Below, one piece after another: positions 16,609 to 25,300 of a stretch of 64,000 nucleotides of DNA. A program made the translations under genes and the position numbers. The notes beneath the pieces are model-generated. The model saw nothing but the letters and a program-made list of their open reading frames with translations. It had not been told where the DNA came from and searched no databases. The stretch lies in contig NZ_CP092431.1 of the NCBI RefSeq assembly GCF_022385335.1, forward strand, positions 7,936,001-8,000,000, given 5' to 3'. Position 1 is the first letter of the stretch; each line of letters opens with the position of its first letter. Source of the stretch: Streptomyces deccanensis (GTDB lineage: Bacteria; Actinomycetota; Actinomycetes; Streptomycetales; Streptomycetaceae).

Positions 16609-18012
16609 TCAGGAAGCGCCCGACCTCACCGCTGCCGTCGCCTTTCTCGCCGCCACCAGGATCGGGTCCCAGACCGGGGAGAAGGGTGGGGCGTAGCCGA
16701 GGTCGAGGGCGGTCATCTGTTCCACCGTCATGCCGGCGGTGAGGGCCACCGCCGCGATGTCGACACGCTTGCCCGCGCCCTCCCGGCCGACGATCTGGAC
16801 GCCGAGGAGACGGCCGGTACGGCGCTCCGCGAGCATCTTCACGGTCATGGGGGCGGCGCCGGGGTAGTAGCCCGCGCGGCTCGTGGACTCGATGGTGACG
16901 GTGACGTACTGCAGGCCGGCCCGGTCGGCGTCCTTCTCGCGCAGGCCGGTGCGGGCGATCTCCAGGTCGCAGACCTTGCTGACGGCGGTGCCGACGACAC
17001 CGGGGAACGTGGCGTAGCCGCCGCCGACGTTGGCGCCGATGATCTGGCCGTGCTTGTTGGCGTGGGTGCCGAGCGGGATGTGCCGCTCGCGGCCCGAGAC
17101 CAGGTCGAGGACCTCGACGCAGTCGCCGCCGGCCCAGATGTTCGCGTGGCCCCGCACGCGCATCGCGAGATCGGTGAGCAGGCCGCCGTGGTCGCCCAAG
17201 GGCAGCCCCGCCGCGCGCGCCAGCTCCGTCTCCGGGCGGACGCCGATGCCCAGCACCACCACGTCCGCCGGGTACTCGGCGTCGTCGGTGGCGACCGCGC
17301 GGACGCGGCCGTCGTCGCCGGTCCGCAGGGCGGTGACCTCGGCGTCGTCGACCATGGTGATGCCCATGCCCTCCATGGCCTTGTGCACCAGCCGGCCCAT
17401 GTCCGGGTCCAGCGTGGACATCGGCTCCTTGCCGCGGTTGACGACCGTGACCTCGTAGCCCCGGTTGATGAGCGCCTCGGCCATCTCCACGCCGATGTAT
17501 CCCGCGCCGACCACCACCGCGCGACGGCCCTCCGTCGCGGTCAGCGTGTCCAACAGGGCCTGGCCGTCGTCCAGGGTCTGCACACCGTGCACCCCGGCCG
17601 CGTCGACGCCGGGCAGGTCGGGGCGGATGGGGCGCGCGCCGGTCGCGATGACCAGCTTGTCGTAAGCGGTCCAGGACTCGGTGCCCGCGTCGAGGTCCCG
17701 CGCACGGACGCTGGCGCCCTCGACGTCGATCTCCACGACCTCCGTACGCATCCGCAGGTCGATGTCCCGGGCCCGGTGCTCCTCGGGCGAGCGGGCGATG
17801 AGGTGGTCCCGCTCGGGGACGTCGCCGCCCACCCAGTAGGGGATGCCGCAGGCCGAGAAGGAGGTGAAGTGGCCCCGCTCGAACGCCACGATCTCCAGGG
17901 CGTCGGGGCCCTTCATCCGGCGGGCCTGCGACGCGGCGGACATGCCCGCCGCGTCGCCCCCGACGATCACCAGGCGTTCCCTCGAACGTGCTTCAGCGCG
18001 GCTCGTGTTCAT
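16609..18012 (-). CDS. FAD-dependent pyridine nucleotide-disulfide oxidoreductase (CoA-disulfide reductase / NADH oxidase type)
   Basis: 467-aa cytoplasmic flavoprotein. FAD-binding VIVGGDAAGMSAASQ at about residue 15, a single redox cysteine Cys55 in FSACGIPYW (rather than a CxxxxC pair), NAD(P)-binding VVVGAGYIGVEMAEAL, the second FAD motif IWAGGDCVEV, and a C-terminal dimerisation domain. The single cysteine places it with CoA-disulfide reductases, NADH oxidases and persulfide reductases; which of these cannot be told from sequence. ATG at 18012. Followed on the same strand by no partner gene; upstream lies the DUF4349 lipoprotein gene, 37 bp away and possibly co-transcribed. Confidence 0.9.
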   Translation of the reverse strand: MNTSRAEARSRERLVIVGGDAAGMSAASQARRMKGPDALEIVAFERGHFTSFSACGIPYWVGGDVPERDHLIARSPEEHRARDIDLRMRTEVVEIDVEGASVRARDLDAGTESWTAYDKLVIATGARPIRPDLPGVDAAGVHGVQTLDDGQALLDTLTATEGRRAVVVGAGYIGVEMAEALINRGYEVTVVNRGKEPMSTLDPDMGRLVHKAMEGMGITMVDDAEVTALRTGDDGRVRAVATDDAEYPADVVVLGIGVRPETELARAAGLPLGDHGGLLTDLAMRVRGHANIWAGGDCVEVLDLVSGRERHIPLGTHANKHGQIIGANVGGGYATFPGVVGTAVSKVCDLEIARTGLREKDADRAGLQYVTVTIESTSRAGYYPGAAPMTVKMLAERRTGRLLGVQIVGREGAGKRVDIAAVALTAGMTVEQMTALDLGYAPPFSPVWDPILVAARKATAAVRSGAS

Positions 18013-18049
18013 GGGGACACGCTACGGGGGGCCGTCCGCCGGGCTGGCG

Positions 18050-19063
18050 TCACTCCCGCTCCTGCCGCCCCTGCCCCTCCTCCCGCGACTCCGGCTCCCG
18101 CTGCTCCTTCTCGTCCGGCCCGGCGGCCGGGAGCGACGCGGCCGCTCCCGCCGTCGCCGTCGCCCGCGCGGGCCGGCGGGAGCGGGTGAGGCGGTACCAC
18201 ACGAGCAGCACCACGGCCGTCGTCACCGCGAAGGGGAGGACCGCGGCGAGGGCCATGGCCAGCCAGCGGAAGACGGCGACGAACGCGTTCCAGCCGCCCG
18301 AGAGCGCGTCCGCGAAGCCGGGGTCGTCGTCCACGGGAGCCTTCTTCACCGCGGTCTCGGACAGGGTGAGCGTGATCGTGGCCAGGCTGGTGCGGTCCTT
18401 CAGGGACTTCTGCTGGGCGAGCAGGGACTCCAGGTCGGCCTGACGCGTGCTCAGCTCGCCCTCCAGGGTGACCACGTCGCCGAGCTTGGTCGCCCGGTCC
18501 ATCAGCTCCCGGATGCGGGCCACACTCGCCCGCTGCGTCTTGATGCGGCTCTCCACGTCGACGACCTGGTCCGTGACGTCCTCGGCCTTCGTCTTCCGCT
18601 CGATCAGCTTGCCGGTGCCCTCCAGCTCGGTCAGGACCTCCTCGTACTTCTCGGCGGGCACCCGCAGGACGACCCGGGTGCGCTCGCGGTCCTTGCCGTC
18701 CCGGGTGGTGGACTCGCTGCCGACGAAGCCGCCCACGCCCTCGACGGCGGTGCGGGCCTCGTCCAGGGCCTTCGGCACGTCCTTGACCCGCACGGTCAGG
18801 GTGGCGGTGCGGATGATGTGGCTCGGGCTGACGCTCGGCGGCGCGTCGGAGTTCTTGCCCCCGCCGGAGGAGTCGCTGTTGCCGCTCTGGTCGGCGAGGG
18901 CGCCCTCCTGCCGGGCCATGCTGCGGTCGCTCGTGCCGCTCTTGGCCGAGTCGGCCCCGGAGTCGCGAGCGGTGCAGCCCGTGACCGTCAGGGCGGCGGC
19001 GAGGAACAGGGCCGCCAGGGCCCCTGCGGGCCGCCGGGAACGTCGTACGCGTGTGTCGGCCAT
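18050..19063 (-). CDS. DUF4349 domain lipoprotein
   Basis: 337 aa. Lipoprotein signal with lipobox TVTGC (Cys30), a Ser/Gly/Asp-rich linker, then the DUF4349 domain: paired beta strands (HIIRTATLTVRVKDVPKALDEART, ERTRVVLRVPAEKYEEVLTEL) flanking a predicted coiled coil (RQADLESLLAQQKSLKDR). A membrane helix (LAMALAAVLPFAVTTAVVLLVWY) near the C-terminus ends in a basic tail. The protein would thus be anchored both by lipid and by a helix. Function unknown; the family is implicated only loosely in envelope processes. ATG at 19063 has GGGGGG upstream; the longer frame would hide the signal sequence. Divergent from hemG. Confidence 0.87.
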   Translation of the reverse strand: MADTRVRRSRRPAGALAALFLAAALTVTGCTARDSGADSAKSGTSDRSMARQEGALADQSGNSDSSGGGKNSDAPPSVSPSHIIRTATLTVRVKDVPKALDEARTAVEGVGGFVGSESTTRDGKDRERTRVVLRVPAEKYEEVLTELEGTGKLIERKTKAEDVTDQVVDVESRIKTQRASVARIRELMDRATKLGDVVTLEGELSTRQADLESLLAQQKSLKDRTSLATITLTLSETAVKKAPVDDDPGFADALSGGWNAFVAVFRWLAMALAAVLPFAVTTAVVLLVWYRLTRSRRPARATATAGAAASLPAAGPDEKEQREPESREEGQGRQERE

Positions 19064-19257
19064 TGCTGTGTGCCCCCCGGGCGTCGAGAAATGCCTGTCT
19101 GTCGTGCTGACGGTCCTTTGACGCCGGAGCGGACCGGAACGTTGGGCGGAGGCAGTCGCGAAGCGGTCACGGTCGGGACTCGGCCGGGCCACGGCCGAGC
19201 CGCCGGGCGGGCGGGACCGGCGCCATGACTGTCAGTGACGTCTGAGAGGGTGGAACC

Positions 19258-20751
19258 ATGAGCGGATCGGGTACGGAGGCCGGGCGCGACGCCGGGCATG
19301 TCGTCGTCATCGGGGCCGGTGTCGCGGGGTTGGCCGCCGCGCACGGACTGCTGAACCGGGGCGCGAGAGTGACCGTCCTGGAGGCCTCGGACCGGGTCGG
19401 CGGCAAGCTGCTGCCGGGCGAGATCGCGGGTGCCCGCGTCGACTTCGGCGCCGAGTCGATCCTGGCCCGCCGGCCCGAGGCGGTCGCCCTCGCCCGGGAG
19501 GTCGGCCTCGCCGACCGGCTCCAGCCGCCCGCCACCGCCACCGCCTCCCTGTGGACCCGGGGCGCCCTGCGGCCCATGCCCAAGGGACACGTCATGGGTG
19601 TCCCCGGCACCGCGTCCGCCCTGGCCGGGGTTCTGTCCGACGAGGGCCTGGCCCGCATCGAGCGCGACGCCGACCTGCCGCGCACCGAGATCGGCGACGA
19701 CGTGGCGGTGGGGGAGTACGTGGCCGCACGCCTCGGCCGCGAGGTCGTCGACCGCCTGGTGGAGCCGCTGCTCGGCGGGGTCTACGCCGGTGACGCGTAC
19801 CGCATCTCGATGCGCTCGGCCGTCCCGCAGCTCTTCGAGGTCGCGCGGACCCACACCTCCCTCACCGAGGCCGTCCGGGGCATCCAGCAGCGGGCGGCCG
19901 CCGCTCAGCAGACGGGGCCGGTGTTCATGGGCATCGAGGGCGGCGTGGGGCAACTGCCGCTCGCCGTCGCCGAGTCGGTGCGGGCGCGCGGCGCCGAGAT
20001 CCTCACCCGCACCCCCGTCACGGAACTGCGCCGCCCGGCCTCGGGCGGCTGGCGCGTCGTCGCCGGAGGCGGCGGGGGCGCCGGGGATGCGGTCCCCCGG
20101 GTCCTGCACGCCGACGCCGTCGTCGTGGCCGTCCCCGCCCCGGCCGCCGCCGGCCTGCTGCGGGCCGAGGCGCCCGCGGCCGCCACCGAGCTCGCGGCCG
20201 TCGAATACGCCTCGATGGCCCTGGTCACCCTCGCCTACCGCCGCGCCGACGTCACCCTCCCCGAGGGCAGCGGGTTCCTGGTGCCGCCGGTCGACGGCCG
20301 CACCATCAAGGCGTCCACGTTCGCGTCCCAGAAATGGGGCTGGATCGCCGACGAGAACCCGGACCTGCTGGTCCTGCGCACGTCGGTCGGCCGGTACGGC
20401 GAGACGGCGATCCTGGAGCACGACGACGCCCACCTGGTGGAGGTGTCGAGAACCGACCTGCGCGAGGCCACCGGTCTGACCGCCGCCCCCCTGGAGACCC
20501 GCGTCACCCGCTGGGACGACGGCCTGCCCCAGTACCCGGTCGGCCACCACGCGCGCGTGGCCCGCCTCCGCGAGCACCTCGGCAAACTGCCGGGCCTCGC
20601 GGTCTGCGGCGCCGCCTACGACGGCGTCGGCATCCCGGCGTGCGTCGCGAGCGCCGCCGCCGCGGTCGACCAGATCCACGGTGACCTGCGCGCGGTGCGG
20701 CATCTCACCGCCCACCCGGTGCAGAGCCTCCACGGCGGAGCGGGAGAATGA
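19258..20751 (+). CDS. hemG: Coproporphyrinogen III / protoporphyrinogen oxidase (HemY/CgoX type)
   Basis: 497-aa FAD enzyme that oxidises coproporphyrinogen III to coproporphyrin III in actinobacteria. N-terminal dinucleotide fold [29 protein letters not shown], then [11 protein letters not shown], substrate-domain [13 protein letters not shown], and the C-terminal FAD signature region [20 protein letters not shown]. Gram-positive HemY enzymes act on the coproporphyrinogen; the adjacent hemQ supports that substrate here. A Gly-rich insert (AGGGGGAGD) is seen mid-protein. ATG at 19258 follows GAGAGGG. Stop overlaps an ATG that could also start hemQ, so the two are tightly coupled. Confidence 0.93.
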   Translation: MSGSGTEAGRDAGHVVVIGAGVAGLAAAHGLLNRGARVTVLEASDRVGGKLLPGEIAGARVDFGAESILARRPEAVALAREVGLADRLQPPATATASLWTRGALRPMPKGHVMGVPGTASALAGVLSDEGLARIERDADLPRTEIGDDVAVGEYVAARLGREVVDRLVEPLLGGVYAGDAYRISMRSAVPQLFEVARTHTSLTEAVRGIQQRAAAAQQTGPVFMGIEGGVGQLPLAVAESVRARGAEILTRTPVTELRRPASGGWRVVAGGGGGAGDAVPRVLHADAVVVAVPAPAAAGLLRAEAPAAATELAAVEYASMALVTLAYRRADVTLPEGSGFLVPPVDGRTIKASTFASQKWGWIADENPDLLVLRTSVGRYGETAILEHDDAHLVEVSRTDLREATGLTAAPLETRVTRWDDGLPQYPVGHHARVARLREHLGKLPGLAVCGAAYDGVGIPACVASAAAAVDQIHGDLRAVRHLTAHPVQSLHGGAGE

Positions 20752-20756
20752 GAGCC

Positions 20757-21488
20757 ATGAGCGACGACGCCCCCACCACCGAGTCCGGCCGCATCCCGAA
20801 CAAGGGCAAGCTGGCCAAGGACCTCAACGAGGTCATCCGTTACACGCTGTGGTCCGTCTTCAAGCTGAAGGACGTACTGCCGGAGGACCGCGCCGGTTAC
20901 GCCGACGAGGTCCAGGAGCTGTTCGACCAGCTCGCCGCCAAGGACGTGACCATCCGCGGTACGTACGACGTGTCGGGTCTGCGCGCCGACGCCGACGTCA
21001 TGATCTGGTGGCACGCCGAGACCGCCGACCAGCTCCAGGAGGCGTACAACCTCTTCCGCCGCACCCGGCTGGGCCGCGCGCTCACCCCGGTGTGGTCGAA
21101 CATGGCGCTGCACCGCCCCGCCGAGTTCAACCGCTCGCACATCCCGGCGTTCCTCGCCGACGAGACGCCCCGCGACTACGTCAGCGTCTACCCCTTCGTG
21201 CGCTCCTACGACTGGTACCTGCTGCCCGACGAGGACCGCCGCCGCATGCTCGCCGACCACGGCAAGATGGCCCGCGGCTACCCCGACGTCCGGGCCAACA
21301 CGGTCGCCTCCTTCTCGCTCGGCGACTACGAGTGGATCCTCGCCTTCGAGGCCGACGAGCTGTACCGCATCGTCGACCTCATGCGGCACCTGCGTGCCTC
21401 GGAGGCCCGGATGCACGTCCGCGAGGAGGTCCCGTTCTACACGGGCCGCCGCAAGTCGGTGGCCGAGCTGGTGGCGGGCCTGGCGTAA
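20757..21488 (+). CDS. hemQ: Coproheme decarboxylase HemQ (chlorite-dismutase family)
   Basis: 243-aa enzyme that decarboxylates coproheme to haem b with peroxide, the last step of the coproporphyrin-dependent pathway. Begins [32 protein letters not shown], as in streptomycete HemQ. The fold's [13 protein letters not shown] strand and the haem-ligand region [16 protein letters not shown] (His) are present, as is the C-terminal [10 protein letters not shown]. Two starts are possible: ATG at 20748, overlapping the hemG stop as ATGA, or ATG at 20757, which matches the usual family N-terminus and is chosen. Ferrochelatase is not in the window. Confidence 0.94.
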   Translation: MSDDAPTTESGRIPNKGKLAKDLNEVIRYTLWSVFKLKDVLPEDRAGYADEVQELFDQLAAKDVTIRGTYDVSGLRADADVMIWWHAETADQLQEAYNLFRRTRLGRALTPVWSNMALHRPAEFNRSHIPAFLADETPRDYVSVYPFVRSYDWYLLPDEDRRRMLADHGKMARGYPDVRANTVASFSLGDYEWILAFEADELYRIVDLMRHLRASEARMHVREEVPFYTGRRKSVAELVAGLA

Positions 21489-21493
21489 GCGGC

Positions 21494-21595
21494 TCAGAGG
21501 GGCGCGGGGAGAACTGCGCGATCAACCAAGACGGGCCGCCGCCGCAGCCGCCTGACTGCGGGACCCGGCGGGACCTGATCGCGCAGTGCCGGGCC
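21494..21595. repeat. Dispersed intergenic repeat, copy 4, with head-to-head arms
   Basis: Starts CAGAGGGGCGCGGGGAG and contains two inverted arms, ACTGCGCGATCA (21513-21524) and TGATCGCGCAGT (21576-21587), perfect over 12 bp. It lies between the converging hemQ and TAP-peptidase genes and contains the stop codon of the latter. Confidence 0.75.
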
Positions 21596-23144
21596 TCGGC
21601 TCCGGCCGCCCCGCGCACGCGGCCCGCCGCTCCGGCACCCGCCCCTCCAACAGGTACGCCTCCAGGTATCCGTTGACGCACCTGTTCGTCCCACCCGCCA
21701 CCCCGTGGTTCCCCGCGTCCCGCTCGGTCACCAGGACCGCCCCCGAGAGCCGCCGGTGCAGCTCGATCGCCCCGTCGTAGGGTGCCGCCGCGTCCCGCTC
21801 GGCCGCCAGGATCAGCGTCGGCGGCAGCTCACCGGGCCCGGTCCGCACGTCGAGCGGCCGTTGCCGCGGGCCGCTCCAGTAGGCGCAGGGCAGGTTCGTC
21901 CACACGTTGTCCCACGTCTCGAAGGGCGCGGTCCGGGCGAGCCGGGTGTTGTCGCGGTCCCAGTCCCTCCACCGCGTCGGCCAGGGCGCGTCGTTGCACT
22001 CGACGGCCGTGTAGACGGCTTTGGCGTTCTCCTGCTCGACGGCGGCCTCCGGGGACGGACCGGCGATCCGGACCAGCGGCTTCGGGTCGCCCTTCAGATA
22101 CGCGGAGAGCGCCAGGGCGCGCTGCGGCCAGTGGTCGTCGTAGTACGCGGCCTGGAGGAACGCGCCCTGCAGCTGGCCCGGGCCCACCGTGCCGCCGGCG
22201 GGTCGGGCGGCCAGCCGGGCCGCCGCCCGCTCGTAGCTCCGCAGCACCTGGTCCGGGGTGTCGCCCAGCCCGTAGACCCGGTGGTGCCGGGCGGCCCAGG
22301 CCCGGAAGTCCGCCCAGCGCCCCTCGAACGCGGCGGACTGGTCGAGGTTGTTGCGGTACCAGATCTGCTCGGGCGCCGGGTTCACGACCGAGTCGAACAC
22401 CATCCGGCGTACGTGCGAGGGGAACAGGGCGGCGTACAGCGCCCCGAAGTACGTCCCGTACGACGCCCCCATGAACGTCAGCCGTGGTTCGCCGAGCGCG
22501 GCCCGCAGGACGTCCAGGTCACGGGCGTTGTTGAGGGAGTGGTAGTGCCGCAGCGCGCTCCCGCCCCGCCGCGCGCAGTCCCGCGCGTAGGCCTTGGCGC
22601 GCGCGACGCGTTCCTTCTTGTACGACTCCGAGGGGTGCGTCGGCGCGGGGGCGGGCCCCCGGTGCAGGCGCTTCGGGTCCTGGCAGGACAGCGGTGCCGA
22701 GCGGCCGACTCCGCGCGGGGCGTAGCCGACGAGGTCGTAGGCGGCGCCGACGCGCTTCCAGTCCGGGAGGTAGCCGACGAGGGGGAAGTACATTCCGGAG
22801 GCGCCGGGTCCGCCCGGGTTGAACACGAGCGCGCCCTGCCGGGCGACCTTCCTCCCCTTGGCGTCCTTGCCCTTGGCCTCGACGCGGCTGACGGTCAGTG
22901 AGATCTGCCGGCCGTCGGGCCGCGCGTAGTCGAGCGGCACCTTGACCGTCCCGCACCGCACGCCGTCCGGCAGCCCCTCCGCCACCGGGCACTTCCCGAA
23001 CCGGATGCCCTCGTCGGCGGCCCGCGCGGCCGCGACGGCGACCGACTCCGCCGCCGTTCGGCTCATGTCCCCCTCGGCGGGCGCGGCACCGAGGCCACTC
23101 AGCACCACCGCCCCGACGGTCCCGTAGAGAACGGCAGCCCGCAT
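21522..23144 (-). CDS. Secreted alpha/beta-hydrolase peptidase with TAP-like C-terminal domain
   Basis: 540 aa, related to streptomycete tripeptidyl aminopeptidases. N-terminal signal peptide (MRAAVLYGTVGAVVLSGLGAAPAEG), no lipobox. Alpha/beta-hydrolase core with oxyanion NPGGPGASG, nucleophile Ser in TFMGASYGTYFGALY, acid in LILAAERDAAAPYDGA and histidine in AGNHGVAGG; the last two lie in the TAP-type C-terminal domain. Cysteines in FGKCPVAEGLPDGVRC and NRCVNGYLEAYLL fit an exported disulfide-bonded protein. ATG at 23144 has GGAGGG. The last 25 or so residues (from about PEPRPGTARS) are encoded by the dispersed repeat and are probably not functional. Confidence 0.88.
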   Translation of the reverse strand: MRAAVLYGTVGAVVLSGLGAAPAEGDMSRTAAESVAVAAARAADEGIRFGKCPVAEGLPDGVRCGTVKVPLDYARPDGRQISLTVSRVEAKGKDAKGRKVARQGALVFNPGGPGASGMYFPLVGYLPDWKRVGAAYDLVGYAPRGVGRSAPLSCQDPKRLHRGPAPAPTHPSESYKKERVARAKAYARDCARRGGSALRHYHSLNNARDLDVLRAALGEPRLTFMGASYGTYFGALYAALFPSHVRRMVFDSVVNPAPEQIWYRNNLDQSAAFEGRWADFRAWAARHHRVYGLGDTPDQVLRSYERAAARLAARPAGGTVGPGQLQGAFLQAAYYDDHWPQRALALSAYLKGDPKPLVRIAGPSPEAAVEQENAKAVYTAVECNDAPWPTRWRDWDRDNTRLARTAPFETWDNVWTNLPCAYWSGPRQRPLDVRTGPGELPPTLILAAERDAAAPYDGAIELHRRLSGAVLVTERDAGNHGVAGGTNRCVNGYLEAYLLEGRVPERRAACAGRPEPRPGTARSGPAGSRSQAAAAAARLG

Positions 23145-23227
23145 GGCGAATCCCTCCGAAGCACGACAGCGACAAAGGGATGTTTGGCGTTAAATAGGGC
23201 GAATGTAAAGGACTGTCGGGGAGTGTC

Positions 23228-23280
23228 GCGGTCGCTATCGCTATCGCTATCGCTGTCGCTGCTCGGTCGCTATCGCTGCT
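23228..23280. repeat. Tandem 6-bp repeat (CTATCG/CTGTCG)
   Basis: About eight degenerate units of GCTATC or GCTGTC lie between the TAP-peptidase start and the end of the TIGR04222 gene; the last units supply its final codons and TAG stop. Unit number could vary between strains. Confidence 0.7.
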
Positions 23281-24055
23281 CGAACGCCGCCCGCAGTTCC
23301 GGAGATCCCACCGCCCCCACGCCCCAGACGGCCACGGAGACGAGTTCCGCCAGGTCGCCACCGCCCCGGCCGGCGACGGTCCGCAGCACCCGCATCCCCT
23401 CCGGTGTCGCCCAGCGGGTACCCGGGTGCCGCTCGACCCGTGCGATGACCAGGCAGCTGAGCGTCAGCACCAGCGGCAACGCGAACCACAGCGCGACCAG
23501 CACCCGGTGCTCCTCGAACCCCTGCGAGGGCAGCATCAACGCCAGTGCCCCGAGTCCGCAGACGCCCAGCGCGGCACCCCGTACCTGGGTGACCGCGTCG
23601 GCCATGCCCGTGCGCGCGGCGTCGGGCACGGCCAGGCCCGCCGCGACGAGCCGGTCGGAGAGGCGGCGGACGGAGTCGGCGGTCGCGGCGGTCCGTCGTA
23701 CGGGCGCTATCCGGGACTGTCCGCCGGGGCCTATCGCGCCGATCACGGAGCGCTCGATGTCGTCCCGTCCGTCCGGGTCCACCACGGTCACCCACCCGGT
23801 GTGCGCGAGCAGGAGTCTGCGGTGGCCGGCCATGGAGACCAGGGTGAGGTCGGCGACGCGGGCCGGGCCGCCGGACAGGAACGCGGCCTCGTACAGCGTG
23901 AGCCGGTGGCAGTGGTGGGCGTGGTCGGCGTGGTCGGCGTGGTCGGCGTGGACGTCGGAGTCGGCCGCCGCCGCGCGCAGCGAGGTGAGACAGAGTCGGG
24001 CACAGGACACGCCGGCGGCGGCCCAGGCCAGCAGGAGGAAGAGGACCCAGAGCAT
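23270..24055 (-). CDS. TIGR04222 domain membrane protein with histidine-rich loop
   Basis: 261 aa. N-terminal membrane helix (MLWVLFLLLAWAAAGVSCARL), then a His/Asp run (HADHADHADHAHHCH at about residues 36-50) encoded by a 9-bp tandem repeat, then the domain's hallmark LYEAAFLSGGPARVADLTLVSM, a winged-helix-like region and two further helices (AALGVCGLGALALMLP; VLVALWFALPLVLTLSCLVIA). The C-terminal half returns to the cytoplasm. TIGR04222 proteins often end in Gly/Cys-rich tails and are found beside DUF692 genes; here the tail is absent and the gene ends in a repeat. The His run could bind metal, an inference. Two genes away from DUF692. Confidence 0.8.
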   Translation of the reverse strand: MLWVLFLLLAWAAAGVSCARLCLTSLRAAAADSDVHADHADHADHAHHCHRLTLYEAAFLSGGPARVADLTLVSMAGHRRLLLAHTGWVTVVDPDGRDDIERSVIGAIGPGGQSRIAPVRRTAATADSVRRLSDRLVAAGLAVPDAARTGMADAVTQVRGAALGVCGLGALALMLPSQGFEEHRVLVALWFALPLVLTLSCLVIARVERHPGTRWATPEGMRVLRTVAGRGGGDLAELVSVAVWGVGAVGSPELRAAFEQR

Positions 24056-24257
24056 GGCGCGTTTCTATGCGCAGGCCCCGGGCCGCACCGGGCGATGTCC
24101 GTAATCCGCGGGGAAGGTGCCCGCTCTCTTCCGTTTGTTCGCCGTCGCGGTCCGCAATTGCCAGGACCCGGGGGCGTGGGCGGGCGCGGACGGGGGAGGG
24201 CGAGGGCGGACGAAGGGCGGGCGCGGTCGTCGTGGGGTGCGGCCGCGGCCGTTCCGC

Positions 24258-25049
24258 TCAGCCGTCGTCCACCGGGCCGTTGGCGGCCGGCGGCAGGGTG
24301 TAGGTCGGTGACGGGTCCGGTCGTGACGGGACGGGCGAGGGGGTCACCGGGACGGGGGAGCCGGGGTCGTTCAACGGGGTCGGCGGTGTGGGGGAGTTGG
24401 TGAGGGGCGGGGCGCTCGCCGAGGCGGCGTCGCGGGCGATCGCGTCGTAGTCGACGAGCCCGGTGGCCTCCAGCACCTTGATGTGGTCCAGGACGGTGGT
24501 GTTGGCGTCCTCGGCGAGGTCACGGACCAGCGAGTTGCGGGTGGTGGCCCGGACCTGGGCGACGACGGAGAAGACCTTGCCGTGCGCGAGGCGCGCGATG
24601 TTGGCGAACTCGCGGTCGTAGGTCTCGCCCTGCGCCGCCGTCAGCGTGTCCAGCCACGCCTTCTGCTGGTCGCTCGGCTGGTTGGGCAGCGGCAGGGCGA
24701 GGCGCGCGGCGACATCGCGGACCCGCGCGTCGAGGAAGGTGTGCCCCTCGACGAGATGCTCCCCGGCGGTGCGTACGGCCAGGGTGGTGCCCTTGGTCTG
24801 CGCCTGCTGTCCGGCCGGCAGTTCCCACAGGCCCGCCAGCCTGACCTTGGTGACGAAGTCCCGGTCCAGGGCGGACAGCGGGCCGTACTGCGTCGTCACG
24901 GTGGACGCGTTGAGCACGCTGACTCCGGTGCCGGAGCGGTCCGCGTAGGACCAGATCGGGAAGAGCAACGCGACGAGCGTTGCCGTCAGTCCGGCGACGA
25001 TGAGTCCTGTGCCACTGAACAGTCCTCCTCTGCCGTTGGTGGTTCGCAT
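24258..25049 (-). CDS. DUF4142 family protein, paralogue 1
   Basis: 263 aa. One N-terminal membrane helix (LIVAGLTATLVALLFPIWSYA), then the helical DUF4142 domain outside the membrane: AGLWELPAGQQA, HLVEGHTFLDARVRDVAARLALPLPNQPSDQQ, FANIARLAHGKVF, VRATTRNSLVRDLAEDANTTVLDHIKVLEATGLVDY. A Pro/Ser/Thr-rich tail of 55 residues follows. DUF4142 is a ferritin-like four-helix-type domain of unknown role; the conserved histidines of GH, AHGK and LDH are kept. ATG at 25049 with AGGAGG at ideal distance; the longer frame adds only seven residues. No precise function can be given. Confidence 0.85.
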   Translation of the reverse strand: MRTTNGRGGLFSGTGLIVAGLTATLVALLFPIWSYADRSGTGVSVLNASTVTTQYGPLSALDRDFVTKVRLAGLWELPAGQQAQTKGTTLAVRTAGEHLVEGHTFLDARVRDVAARLALPLPNQPSDQQKAWLDTLTAAQGETYDREFANIARLAHGKVFSVVAQVRATTRNSLVRDLAEDANTTVLDHIKVLEATGLVDYDAIARDAASASAPPLTNSPTPPTPLNDPGSPVPVTPSPVPSRPDPSPTYTLPPAANGPVDDG

Positions 25050-25300
25050 GGTGCCTCCTGCTCGCGGCACCGCACGCTAGTGCGCAACGGGTGCTGATTG
25101 GCCTACACACCGGCATGTTACTGCCCGGTCTACGCCAACTGCCGTATGAGGAGGAACGGTTGCGGAGGGGACAAAGCGCGTCGGATGGGGTACGCGAGCG
25201 GGCGGACGAATCGCGCCAAAGCGTGGCGCACGGGGCGGTGGACCCGTGCGAGGGGCACGGGTCTGTTAATCGCAGCACATCCCCGGGTGAACACCCCGGC

